41,471 nucleotides of DNA from Pseudomonadota bacterium. GTDB taxonomy: Bacteria; Myxococcota_A; UBA9042. Below, one piece after another: positions 27,169-34,341 of the stretch. Location: assembly GCA_005792545.1 (NCBI GenBank), contig SXRM01000418.1, positions 1 to 41,471 on the forward strand, in the 5' to 3' direction. Both the position numbers and the translations under genes were made by a program. A model generated the notes under the pieces. It saw nothing but the letters and a program-made list of their open reading frames with translations. It did no database searches and was not told the origin of the DNA. The stretch's first letter is position 1, and every line of letters begins with the position of its first letter.

Positions 27169-29262
27169 ATGAAGCTTGTCCACTTGCCTCACGTCACCTG
27201 TTTCATCGCCGCCTTCGCGTCGCTGGCCCTTGCCGCCTGTGGCGGTTCTGCGGCCGACACCCCGGCGCCGACCCCTGACGTCACGACGGCGGCAGACAGC
27301 GGCGGGGTGGCCGCGGACGGTGCCGAAAAGACGGACACCACGACCGCTGACGCTTCCGCGGACATCGCCGCCGACACCGCCGCCGAAACCGCCACCAAGC
27401 CCGACTTTCCGCCGCAGCCCTGCGACGGCCTCATCGAGACCGCGTGCGCAATGCCGTGGCCGTCCAACCTGTACCTGCAGCCCGACGCCACCCGCAAGAC
27501 CGGCTACGCGCTGCGCTTTGGCGCGACCACCTTGCCCAAGAACATCGCCGACGACCAGATTGGCCCCGACGACTATGCGCTGCTCGACGGCTATTCGGTG
27601 GGCAGCGCGCTTTTGATGCACTGGCCCAACCTCGATATCGCCAACCTGCCCAACGAAGCCAGCATCAGCCTGTCGCTCGCCGACGACGCCGCGCTGGTCT
27701 GGCTGCAGGTCGATTCGGCCGGCAAGGTGGTGCGCAAAGTGCCGTGGTTTGCGGAGCTCGATGCCACCGAGTCCGATCTCACCAAAAAGACCTTGATTGT
27801 GCGGCCCGCCATCATCCTGGACCCGGCCACGCGCTATGTCATCGGCGTGCGCAACCTCAAGGACACCAAGGGCAACGCGATTGCGCCAAGTCCGGCGTTT
27901 GCCAAGCTCGTCGCCGGCCAGACCGCGGGCACGGCCGACGCCTTCCGCCAGGCGCGCTTTGACAGCCTGCTGGGCATCTTGGAAGGTGCCGGCTGGAACA
28001 AGCAAAAGCTCACCATTGCTTGGGACTTCGTGACCAACAGCCAGCAAGCGCTGCACGGGCGGCTGCTCAAGATGCGCGAGGCAAGTTATCCGCTGATGGA
28101 TGCCGACAAGGCACCGCTCAAAGTCACCAAGGTGACCACCTTCACCGAGGCCGAGAACGCCGACATCGCGGCACAGCTGGACGGCGAGTTCACGGTGCCG
28201 CAGTGGCTCAAAGCCGACGCCGACGGCAACCAGCGCCTTGAGCTCGGTCCCGACCGCCTGCCCATCCAGCAGGGCACCGTCAAGCGGCCGTTCGAGGTGC
28301 GCATTCCGCGCTCGGCGCTCAAGGGCGAGCCACACGGCTTGGTCCAGTACGGCCACGGGCTCAACGGCCACTACGGCGAGGTCAACGCGGGCTACAACGG
28401 CACCATCGCCAGCACCCACAAGCTCATCTTCTACAGCTGCTTTTGGACTGGCATGAGCAACCCGGACATCGGCTCGATCCTGACCGCCATCGGCAAGATG
28501 AGCACCTTTCGGACCATGCCGGACAAGCTGCACCAGGGCATGCTGGAGGCGCTGATGCTGCAGCGCGCCATGCGCGACCACTTCGCCGAGTTGCCCGAGG
28601 TCAAGCAACTGGGGGTGGTGGTCAACAAAAACGAGATGTTCTATAGCGGCATCTCGCAAGGCGGCATCTACGGCGGCACCGTGCTGGCGATGAGCAAAGA
28701 CGTCACCCGCGGGCACCTGGGCGTTCCCGGCAACAACTACTCGACGCTGCTGCTGCGGTCGGTGGACTTTGAAGAGTTTTTCGCGCTGCTCAAGGGCCTG
28801 CACCCCGAGTCGCGCGACCAGCAGGTGCTGCTGATGACCATCCAGTTGCTGTGGGACGCGGTCGATCCCATCACCTGGTACCGCTATCTAGAAAAGGAGC
28901 CGCTGCCCGGCAACGGCAAGCACCAGGTGCTGCTTGCGCCGGCCAAAGGCGACTGGCAAGTGGCGGTGTTGACCAACGAGATTGCGGCGCGGTCCGGGCT
29001 GGGCATCAAGCTCATGACCCACTACGGCAAGCCTGTGTTCGACGTGCCGGAGACGCCTTATCCCTACGCCGGCAGCGGCATCGTGCTGTACGACCACGGC
29101 AACCCGTGGCCGCCGCCTGGCAACCTGCCGCCCCACGACAAGCTGGGGGATCCGCACGGCAAGCCGCGCAAGATGGCGCACCATCAAAAGCAGATGGTGC
29201 ACTTCTTTCGGACCGGCGAGATCATCGATGTGTGTGGCGGGGATGGCTGTACGCCGGAGTGA
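27169..29262 (+). CDS. Large surface lipoprotein with alpha/beta-hydrolase-like motif
   Basis: A 697-residue lipoprotein. The signal peptide ends in the lipobox LAAC around residue 24, followed by a low-complexity Ala/Asp/Thr-rich linker (about residues 27-75) typical of surface lipoproteins in deltaproteobacteria-like genomes. The body begins with a Cys pair near CDGLIETACAMPWPSN and ends with HFFRTGEIIDVCGGDGC. The segment VQYGHGLNGHYGE resembles an oxyanion-hole region, and GISQGGIYGG places a nucleophile-like Ser496 in a GxSxG motif, so a secreted serine hydrolase (lipase or esterase type) is plausible. The catalytic acid and histidine cannot be placed safely. The ATG at 27169 has AGGAA about 8 nt upstream, and it starts the signal peptide. 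It probably has its own promoter in the 229-bp gap after the GH36 gene. Confidence 0.75.
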   Translation: MKLVHLPHVTCFIAAFASLALAACGGSAADTPAPTPDVTTAADSGGVAADGAEKTDTTTADASADIAADTAAETATKPDFPPQPCDGLIETACAMPWPSNLYLQPDATRKTGYALRFGATTLPKNIADDQIGPDDYALLDGYSVGSALLMHWPNLDIANLPNEASISLSLADDAALVWLQVDSAGKVVRKVPWFAELDATESDLTKKTLIVRPAIILDPATRYVIGVRNLKDTKGNAIAPSPAFAKLVAGQTAGTADAFRQARFDSLLGILEGAGWNKQKLTIAWDFVTNSQQALHGRLLKMREASYPLMDADKAPLKVTKVTTFTEAENADIAAQLDGEFTVPQWLKADADGNQRLELGPDRLPIQQGTVKRPFEVRIPRSALKGEPHGLVQYGHGLNGHYGEVNAGYNGTIASTHKLIFYSCFWTGMSNPDIGSILTAIGKMSTFRTMPDKLHQGMLEALMLQRAMRDHFAELPEVKQLGVVVNKNEMFYSGISQGGIYGGTVLAMSKDVTRGHLGVPGNNYSTLLLRSVDFEEFFALLKGLHPESRDQQVLLMTIQLLWDAVDPITWYRYLEKEPLPGNGKHQVLLAPAKGDWQVAVLTNEIAARSGLGIKLMTHYGKPVFDVPETPYPYAGSGIVLYDHGNPWPPPGNLPPHDKLGDPHGKPRKMAHHQKQMVHFFRTGEIIDVCGGDGCTPE

Positions 29263-29310
29263 GGGCCGTACGGCTGAACCACGAGGCGGGACGAGGCGCC
29301 CGTAGCCCTA

Positions 29311-29604
29311 CTGCCAGCCGAAGACCTTGCCCGCGCCCTTGCCCGCCGCCTCCGCGACCTGCGCATCGTCAAAGGCTGGACGCAAGCCGAACTGGCGGCG
29401 CGCTCCGGCGTGGCGCTGCCCACTTACAGGGGCTTTGAGCGCAGCGGCGAGATCGCCCTGTTCGCACTTTTGCGGCTGGTCATCGTCGTCGGTCGCGTCG
29501 ACCGTCTCGACGCCCTTTTCGCCGCCGAGCCGCCTCAGTCGCTCGATCAACTGCTCGCCCAGCCCAAGCATCGCCAGCGGGCGTCGCGCAGGAAAGTGGC
29601 GTGA
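29311..29604 (+). pseudogene. HipB-like XRE antitoxin gene without a normal start codon
   Basis: The frame to the TGA at 29604 encodes a Cro/C1 (XRE) helix-turn-helix protein: LARALARRLRDLR, then KGWTQAELAARSGVALPTYRGFERSGEIAL and a C-terminal helix. It resembles HipB-type antitoxins that precede hipA. No ATG, GTG or TTG is available between the in-frame stop near 29276 and the conserved N-terminus; only CTG 29311 stands there, and the next GTG (29410) lies inside the DNA-binding motif. The gene is probably degraded or begins at CTG. The following hipA piece is in the same reading frame after this stop. Confidence 0.6.
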
Positions 29605-29634
29605 ACCCCCCGCGTCAAACTGCCGGACCATGCG

Positions 29635-29907
29635 GTGGTCGCCGTCGCCTTGCGCTGGGAAGCCGCAGAGCGTGTGCCGGTCGGCCGCTTGGCGATGGTC
29701 AACCGACGACCGGTAATTGAGTACGACCCGGCGCTTGTTGCTCGCGGCATCGACATGTCGCCGTTCACGCTGCCGCGCCAGTTGGGGCCGTGGCAGAGCG
29801 CCGAGGCGAGCTTCGCGGGGCTGCCAGGCGTGCTGGCCGACAGTTTGCCAGATGGCTGGGGGCGCTTGCTGCTCGACCGCCACGCGCGCCCGCCAAGCAT
29901 AGTGTAA
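29635..29907 (+). pseudogene. HipA-like toxin kinase fragment (N-terminal ~85 residues only)
   Basis: From GTG 29635 the frame encodes a HipA N-terminal subdomain: VALRWEAAERVPVGRLAM, IEYDPALVARGIDMSPFTLP, and the hallmark PGVLADSLPDGWGRLLLDRHAR. HipA kinases are about 400-440 residues and carry the kinase site in the missing C-terminal part. The similarity ends at about 29894 and the frame stops at 29907, so no kinase can be made. The sequence from 29908 to 30166 shows no continuation that I can recognise in any frame. With the damaged hipB it marks a decayed toxin-antitoxin locus at the edge of a lower-GC segment. Confidence 0.65.
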
Positions 29908-30166
29908 CGCGGCGCTGTCGGCGTGCCTGACGGCACCGCGCCAGCCTCCTTGCGCGGAGAATACGACCCATGCCTTGCGCGATGGCGGCTTTCGGACAGT
30001 CAGGCGCAGGGTCGTCCAACAGGCAACCGCCAAGCCGCTGTCAAAGTGCAAGATGGTCGTGCGCGTCGATGCAATGCGGGGGAAGGGGCGCAGGCGGGGA
30101 ACAACAAGGGGCAGCGGCAACCGTTGGCACTGTGACAGGGACCCTGCGGATGTCTGGAGCGGTCGC

Positions 30167-31213
30167 CTAACCGCCAAGCAGCTTCACGCACCGTACGCCG
30201 ACTTCGCTGTCGGCGCTATCCGGTGTGGTGCTGCTGCGCCAACTCGTCGTCACGGTGTCGGGCTTTGACATCATACTGCCCCCGCGCAGCACCACGTAGT
30301 CGCCGACCACATCGTTCCTAGGGTCCTTTGTTGTCGCCGTGGCGGTCTGGTAGAACTTGAGATCCGCATAGTCTCTCGTCCACTCCAGCACATTGCCAGC
30401 CATGTCGTAGCTGCCGTACGGACTCGCTCCCAGCACGCTGCCTGTGCCGACCGCGTAGGTCGTGAGCTTGTAGGTATTCGCCTTGTTGAAAAAGACGGCA
30501 TGTTGGCCGAAGACGGGCTCACTGTTACCCCACGGATACTTGCCCTCCGACGACTTGCAGTCCTTGCCGGCGTACACTTCGCAGCCGCCGCGCGCAGCCT
30601 TCTCCCACTGCGCCTCGGTGGGCAGGTCGCCGCCCAGCCATCGGCACACAGCTTGCGCTTGTGACCAGGTGACGTAGTTGATTGGGTGCTGTTCCTTCCC
30701 GCTCGCGGCATAGGTCGAGAGGTCAAGGGCGCCGCCGCCGGTCTTCAACGGCACTGTGCAGCCGGGCGCCCCTGCCGCGGCGCATTTGGCATAGGCCGCT
30801 GCGGTGACCTCGTAGACGCCGATCCAGTAGCTCGAAAGCTCGACCTGATGTTGGGGGGAATCGTAGACCCCACACTCGCCCTCGACGACCACGTTGCAGC
30901 CCATCCAGAATACGCCGGCGGGCACCCGTGTCCACTCATACCCTTTTTCGTCGGTATGCCGGCACAGGCCGTTTGCGCAGGTTCCCAAACTGTTGCCACA
31001 CTTGCCACCGCTGCCACTCGGTGCACAGCCGTTCGCGTTCAGTGTCGCCTCGGTCAGTTCGGTGGCAAGCGCATCCGCGGCGGCCGAAGCTCCGTCTGCG
31101 ATCGACGGCGTCGCCTGGCCTGCCGCTGTCCTTTCCTGGCACCCGGCGACGGTCAGGGCTGAGGTGAGCAGGAGCCACGCCATAGCCAGTGCGGCGTGAC
31201 GGGTGGCCCGCAT
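30167..31213 (-). CDS. Lipoprotein with SUMF1/FGE-like (formylglycine-generating enzyme) domain, catalytic cysteines absent
   Basis: From ATG 31213 this is a 348-residue lipoprotein: the hydrophobic signal ends in the lipobox TVAGC near residue 25. A short Cys-rich segment (GGKCGNSLGTCANGLC) precedes an FGE-sulfatase domain with VPAGVFWMGCN, SYWIGVYEVTAAAYAKC, PTEAQWEKAARGG, YPWGN, YDMAGNVLEW and LRGGSM. True formylglycine-generating enzymes carry catalytic cysteines after RGGSW; here RGGSMMSKPDTVTTSWRSS has none, so a binding or structural role is more likely. The frame is open up to an ATG at 31315 that overlaps the upstream stop (ATGA) like the other junctions of this operon; that start would add 34 odd residues before the signal peptide. 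It is the last gene of a four-gene leftward operon. Confidence 0.75.
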   Translation of the reverse strand: MRATRHAALAMAWLLLTSALTVAGCQERTAAGQATPSIADGASAAADALATELTEATLNANGCAPSGSGGKCGNSLGTCANGLCRHTDEKGYEWTRVPAGVFWMGCNVVVEGECGVYDSPQHQVELSSYWIGVYEVTAAAYAKCAAAGAPGCTVPLKTGGGALDLSTYAASGKEQHPINYVTWSQAQAVCRWLGGDLPTEAQWEKAARGGCEVYAGKDCKSSEGKYPWGNSEPVFGQHAVFFNKANTYKLTTYAVGTGSVLGASPYGSYDMAGNVLEWTRDYADLKFYQTATATTKDPRNDVVGDYVVLRGGSMMSKPDTVTTSWRSSTTPDSADSEVGVRCVKLLGG

Positions 31214-31311
31214 CTTGCACCGGGTGCCGACGCTCGCGTGACTGGCGACCGTTTCAGCGCAACCACCTGCGCACTGCACACAGAAGAGTTGTACGGGCAG
31301 GCCCCCAGAAT

Positions 31312-32496
31312 TCATGGGAGCTTCCCGCCGTAGCCGCTTGCCGTGTGCACGGCCACAGTAGCAAACGCGGGCTCGTCCTTGGCGTACTTGGTCATCGCGT
31401 CGAGCTCGGGCTCAAGTTGGGTCATCTTGCCGAAATACGTGATGTTCTTCTCGTCGCCGGTCAATTCCAACGTTTCGAAACCGATCCACGCGAGCTGACC
31501 ACTCGCCGTGGCTGCCGTAAACCAGTTGCTCGCGAGCTTCTGCGCCTGGACCAGTGTGGCCGTATAGTCCATGACCGCCACGTCGGCCTTCGCGGCGAGG
31601 ATTGGAACGGCGACTGGCACGCCAGCGACCACAGCGCCGTCGTCGAGCGCCGGCTTGCCGGCCCACCACGAAGGAACCGCGACGACCAGCCGGATGTGGT
31701 GACCGAGCGCAAGGCTCTCGTCCACCAATCTCGCCTTGATCATGTTGACCAATGCCAACAGCCCGGTCATGAGCACACCTTTGTCTTTGGACCAACTCGG
31801 CTTTGCCGGGTCCGGCGGAGCAAAGGTCAACTGTGCTGCCGTCACAATGTCGCCCAGTGCCACGGCGGCGGCCCTCTTGGCCGGGAGGTCGTCAAGCAAG
31901 ACCTTGCTTGACGGCTTCGCCCAGAACTCAGGCCCAAACAGGTGAGGCTCGACGTCCATTTGGATGCTGGTCGGCCTGTGATTGACCCCAACTTTCTTGA
32001 TGACATCCAGCGCCTGCTCCACGATGTTCGCCATGACCCAGGCGTGGTAGGGCGGCAGTGCCTGCTCGGGTGCGCCGAAGAGGAACCCTACCGTCATGCC
32101 CTGCTTCTTTGCGGCGCTGCAAAAGTCGTTGATCGCGGCGTCTTCTTTGAACAACCCCCAAATGTCCATCCACGTCTGGTTCACCCCGTGCTTCTTGGTC
32201 CACGCCAGATAGGGCGCCGGGTTCGCGAGTACGGCTTTGGTGGCGAAGGGTCCGACGCCGTCGTTCCACATCCATACGGCCTTGGCCGGCGTGCCGCCAG
32301 GGCCGGGCGCTTGCAGCGAGAGTTTCCGCCACGCTTCGTGAAACAGAACGAACAGCACGATTGCGACGATGAAAAACAGAGCGCTGAGCGAGACCTTGTC
32401 GTTGGCGGCTTGCTGTCGGATGCAAGAGACGAACTTTGACAGGTTGTTCGCCTCGGAGAACCCGCCCAATGCATAGAACTCTTCCCAGCAGTTCAT
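31312..32496 (-). CDS. Membrane-anchored glycoside-hydrolase-like TIM-barrel protein
   Basis: A 394-residue protein with a short cytosolic N-terminus (MNCWEEFYALGG), one membrane segment at about residues 35-53 (SLSALFFIVAIVLFVLF) and a large presumably extracytoplasmic domain. The domain looks like a glycosidase TIM barrel: AVWMWNDGV, TWMDIWGLF, then IQMDVEPHLFG with Asp181 and Glu183 like the DxE of GH18-related barrels, LVVAVPSWWAG and VAVMDYTA. Exact family and substrate are not recognised. The ATG overlaps the upstream stop as ATGA. Base composition is visibly less GC-rich than the FAS region (one 60-base line counted about 55% versus 78% in a FAS line). Together with a surface lipoprotein and two small proteins it forms a compact operon of unknown role. 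Confidence 0.65.
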   Translation of the reverse strand: MNCWEEFYALGGFSEANNLSKFVSCIRQQAANDKVSLSALFFIVAIVLFVLFHEAWRKLSLQAPGPGGTPAKAVWMWNDGVGPFATKAVLANPAPYLAWTKKHGVNQTWMDIWGLFKEDAAINDFCSAAKKQGMTVGFLFGAPEQALPPYHAWVMANIVEQALDVIKKVGVNHRPTSIQMDVEPHLFGPEFWAKPSSKVLLDDLPAKRAAAVALGDIVTAAQLTFAPPDPAKPSWSKDKGVLMTGLLALVNMIKARLVDESLALGHHIRLVVAVPSWWAGKPALDDGAVVAGVPVAVPILAAKADVAVMDYTATLVQAQKLASNWFTAATASGQLAWIGFETLELTGDEKNITYFGKMTQLEPELDAMTKYAKDEPAFATVAVHTASGYGGKLP

Positions 32497-32867
32497 TTTG
32501 TCTGATTCTCTGGTGCCGGCAAAATCGCGCTGAGCGTGTCGAAGCAGGCGCGCCCCCCCGGCGTGTCTACGATGGTCTGGACGCGGCCCCAATCGACCAA
32601 CCCACGTTGAGCCAGACCGTTTGCTTCCAACAAGTCCCTGAGGCTACCGTCGATGCCGCGGTCGTACCCTCCCGATTCCAGGAGCGCGATTGCGGTCGCC
32701 ACGGCTGCGGACCACACGGCGGTTGCGGGCTCGTTTGGCGCGCCTGGGTCGGGTGGCGCAGCCGCGGCGGAAAGCCATGCTGGATTGCCGCCGAGGCTGT
32801 CGCGCCACGGGCTGCCCGGCAATTCGCTCGTGCCGTCGAAAGTGCGGGCCTGCTCCCCAATCATCAC
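32493..32867 (-). CDS. Small hypothetical protein, second gene of the four-gene operon
   Basis: A 124-residue protein of unknown family, beginning at GTG 32867 (overlapping the upstream stop as GTGA) or at the next codon, ATG 32864. The first 50 residues are Pro/Ala/Gly-rich and probably flexible (AAAAPPDPGAPNEPAT); the rest looks helical (VWSAAVATAIALLESGG, GSLRDLLEANGLAQ, VDWGRVQTIVDTPGG). No signal peptide and no membrane segment. Both ends overlap neighbours by 4 nt, so it must be co-translated with them. A cytosolic or adaptor role is possible but nothing in the sequence proves it. Confidence 0.65.
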   Translation of the reverse strand: MMIGEQARTFDGTSELPGSPWRDSLGGNPAWLSAAAAPPDPGAPNEPATAVWSAAVATAIALLESGGYDRGIDGSLRDLLEANGLAQRGLVDWGRVQTIVDTPGGRACFDTLSAILPAPENQTK

Positions 32868-33292
32868 GCCTCCCAGCCCAGGATACCGACGCTCAAAGTG
32901 GCGGTGAACGTTGTCGTCGCGCTTGCCCGAACGCAGTCAGCCCACACGTCGACAGCCGGGCCAACGAATTCGTTTGGACTCGCAGATAACGGTCCCACCA
33001 TCACCCCTGCTTGCGTGAGGGTCAGCGGACCCGTGACCGTGACCTGACCGCGCTTGTTCACAGTAGGGATTTCCTCGATCAGCTGGAGTGGCTCCTGCTC
33101 ATCAGGCCAGGCGGCCACCATGTAGACGTCAATGCTATCACCAGTTTGCAGCACGGCGTCTTCTACACGCACCATGAGCCGGCCGCTCTTGAGGACACTG
33201 ACGTCGATGCCCCTGCCGATCAGCTGCCTTGAGGTGCTGCCGCGGAGCGCCGTGGCGTCGAGCTTCGCATGTTTCGCTACGATTTTCAGCAT
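32864..33292 (-). CDS. Small beta-rich hypothetical protein, first gene of the four-gene operon
   Basis: A 142-residue protein that I do not recognise. Alternating patterns (GRLMVRVEDAVLQTGDSIDV, KRGQVTVTGPLTLTQAGVMVG, ATTTFTATLSVGILG) suggest a beta-sandwich. No signal peptide is visible. ATG 33292 is chosen because GGAGGG lies about 12 nt upstream; the frame stays open to 33418 through a GA repeat but without a convincing start. Gene order and 4-nt overlaps tie it to the glycosidase-like protein and the FGE-like lipoprotein. A structural or carbohydrate-binding role would fit the neighbours but is only a guess. Upstream lie the (TC)n tract and an inverted repeat that could affect expression. 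Confidence 0.65.
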   Translation of the reverse strand: MLKIVAKHAKLDATALRGSTSRQLIGRGIDVSVLKSGRLMVRVEDAVLQTGDSIDVYMVAAWPDEQEPLQLIEEIPTVNKRGQVTVTGPLTLTQAGVMVGPLSASPNEFVGPAVDVWADCVRASATTTFTATLSVGILGWEA

Positions 33293-33340
33293 TTTCGATT
33301 TCACCCTCCGAACCAGCGCGGCCCGGCGGCACCTAGTCTT

Positions 33341-33355
33341 TCTCTCTCTCTCTCT
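33341..33355. repeat. (TC)n dinucleotide tract in the operon leader
   Basis: Seven and a half TC units (GA on the transcribed strand) lie 48 bp upstream of the operon's ATG at 33292. Such tracts slip easily. If translation began further upstream in the same open frame, length change would shift the frame, but no good upstream start is visible. Confidence 0.7.
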
Positions 33356-33373
33356 GCAAAAGCAAGGCCACAA

Positions 33374-33390
33374 TGGCGCAATACGCGCCA
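33374..33390. promoter_or_regulatory. Inverted repeat upstream of the four-gene operon
   Basis: TGGCGC (33374-33379) and GCGCCA (33385-33390) form a perfect 6-bp inverted repeat with a 5-base centre, about 80 bp before the first ATG. It could be an operator or a leader hairpin; no regulator is known. Confidence 0.3.
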
Positions 33391-33522
33391 GAAACGCTGT
33401 CCTCACACTTTTGCACAATCTTCTGTGCGCCGCAACGGTCGGTTTTGCGCGATTGCCGGGCTATCACACGTTCGGTGTTTGCGAGAGAATTAGCTCTGAC
33501 TGGCACGGACCGCGCCCCAGGC

Positions 33523-34338
33523 TCACTGCCCCAACACGCTGCCCAACCATCCCAGCAGCGCCGCACGGTGGCGTGGTTCGCCCAGCCACGCGACCCCGGC
33601 AGCGTCGCCTTGTACTAACGCCTTGCCATTGGCAAAGCGGCTAGCCAGCGCGCGCACGACCGTTTCGGAGGCCATCGGCCCCGCCACCCACGCGAACTTG
33701 CGGCTCGCATGCACCGCCCAGGTCGGATCCTGCGCCCCAACCGTCGTGACATCGGCCGGCGGATCGACGAGCGCGACCGCCTGCACGCGGTCGTCCGTGA
33801 CCAGCAGCGCCGCATCGCGGCAGCGGACGCCAAACGCCACCACCACCGCCCGCCGCCCCTTGGCATCCGGCCGGGCCTGCAGCGCATCCAGGGTCGCCAG
33901 CGCGTGGTTGCGGGCATCGCCCCGGTCTTGCGGTGGCGCCAGCGCCACCACCGCGGCCACGTCGCGGCGGGTCCACACGGCCTTGGCCAGCTCGCGCAGG
34001 TGCACGGCTTCGGCCGGCGCGCTCGGCGGCGCATCGACCAGCAGCCACGGCGTCCGGGCCCGCACCGCTGGCCAGACTTGCGCGGTGGCGACGCCCAGCC
34101 GAGTCAGCTCGCCGGACGGGAAATCGGTCGGCTGTCGCGGCGCGATGGCGATCTCCGGTTCTGGCGGGGCGCTCACCGCGGCGTCGCCCGCCACGGGGGT
34201 GGCATTGGACGGCTGGGCGGTCGTTGGCGCGGGCGAGTCCTCCACAGGCCAGAGCTTGGCGGCCAGTACGCACGCTGCGACAAGTGCGACCAGGGCCACC
34301 GCCCAGCGAACGACGGCTGAAGACTGCGGTTCTGCCAT
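33523..34338 (-). CDS. Membrane-anchored protein, possibly alpha/beta-hydrolase-like
   Basis: A 271-residue protein with an uncleaved N-terminal membrane segment (about residues 10-28, VVRWAVALVALVAACVLAA) and a Pro/Ala/Thr-rich spacer (30-65). The remaining domain has alternating strands and helices (TPWLLVDAPPSAP, VAAVVALAPPQDRG, RRAVVVAFGVRC, VQAVALVDPP). The order resembles a Rossmann-like or alpha/beta-hydrolase fold with a metal- or lid-like insertion, but no GxSxG nucleophile motif is clear, so enzymatic activity is doubtful. The ATG follows the stop of the LolC/E-like permease gene by 3 nt, so the two are cotranscribed and may work together at the inner membrane. Function unknown. Confidence 0.65.
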   Translation of the reverse strand: MAEPQSSAVVRWAVALVALVAACVLAAKLWPVEDSPAPTTAQPSNATPVAGDAAVSAPPEPEIAIAPRQPTDFPSGELTRLGVATAQVWPAVRARTPWLLVDAPPSAPAEAVHLRELAKAVWTRRDVAAVVALAPPQDRGDARNHALATLDALQARPDAKGRRAVVVAFGVRCRDAALLVTDDRVQAVALVDPPADVTTVGAQDPTWAVHASRKFAWVAGPMASETVVRALASRFANGKALVQGDAAGVAWLGEPRHRAALLGWLGSVLGQ

Positions 34339-34341
34339 GCC

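Noticed and set aside
27094-28803. Minus-strand open frame (569 codons) opposite the lipoprotein gene at 27169
   Set aside because: No domain or signal is visible, while the plus strand has a signal peptide, lipobox and GxSxG motif.
29908-30166. Possible continuation of hipA or another small gene
   Set aside because: No frame continues the HipA sequence or shows a convincing start with a coding pattern.
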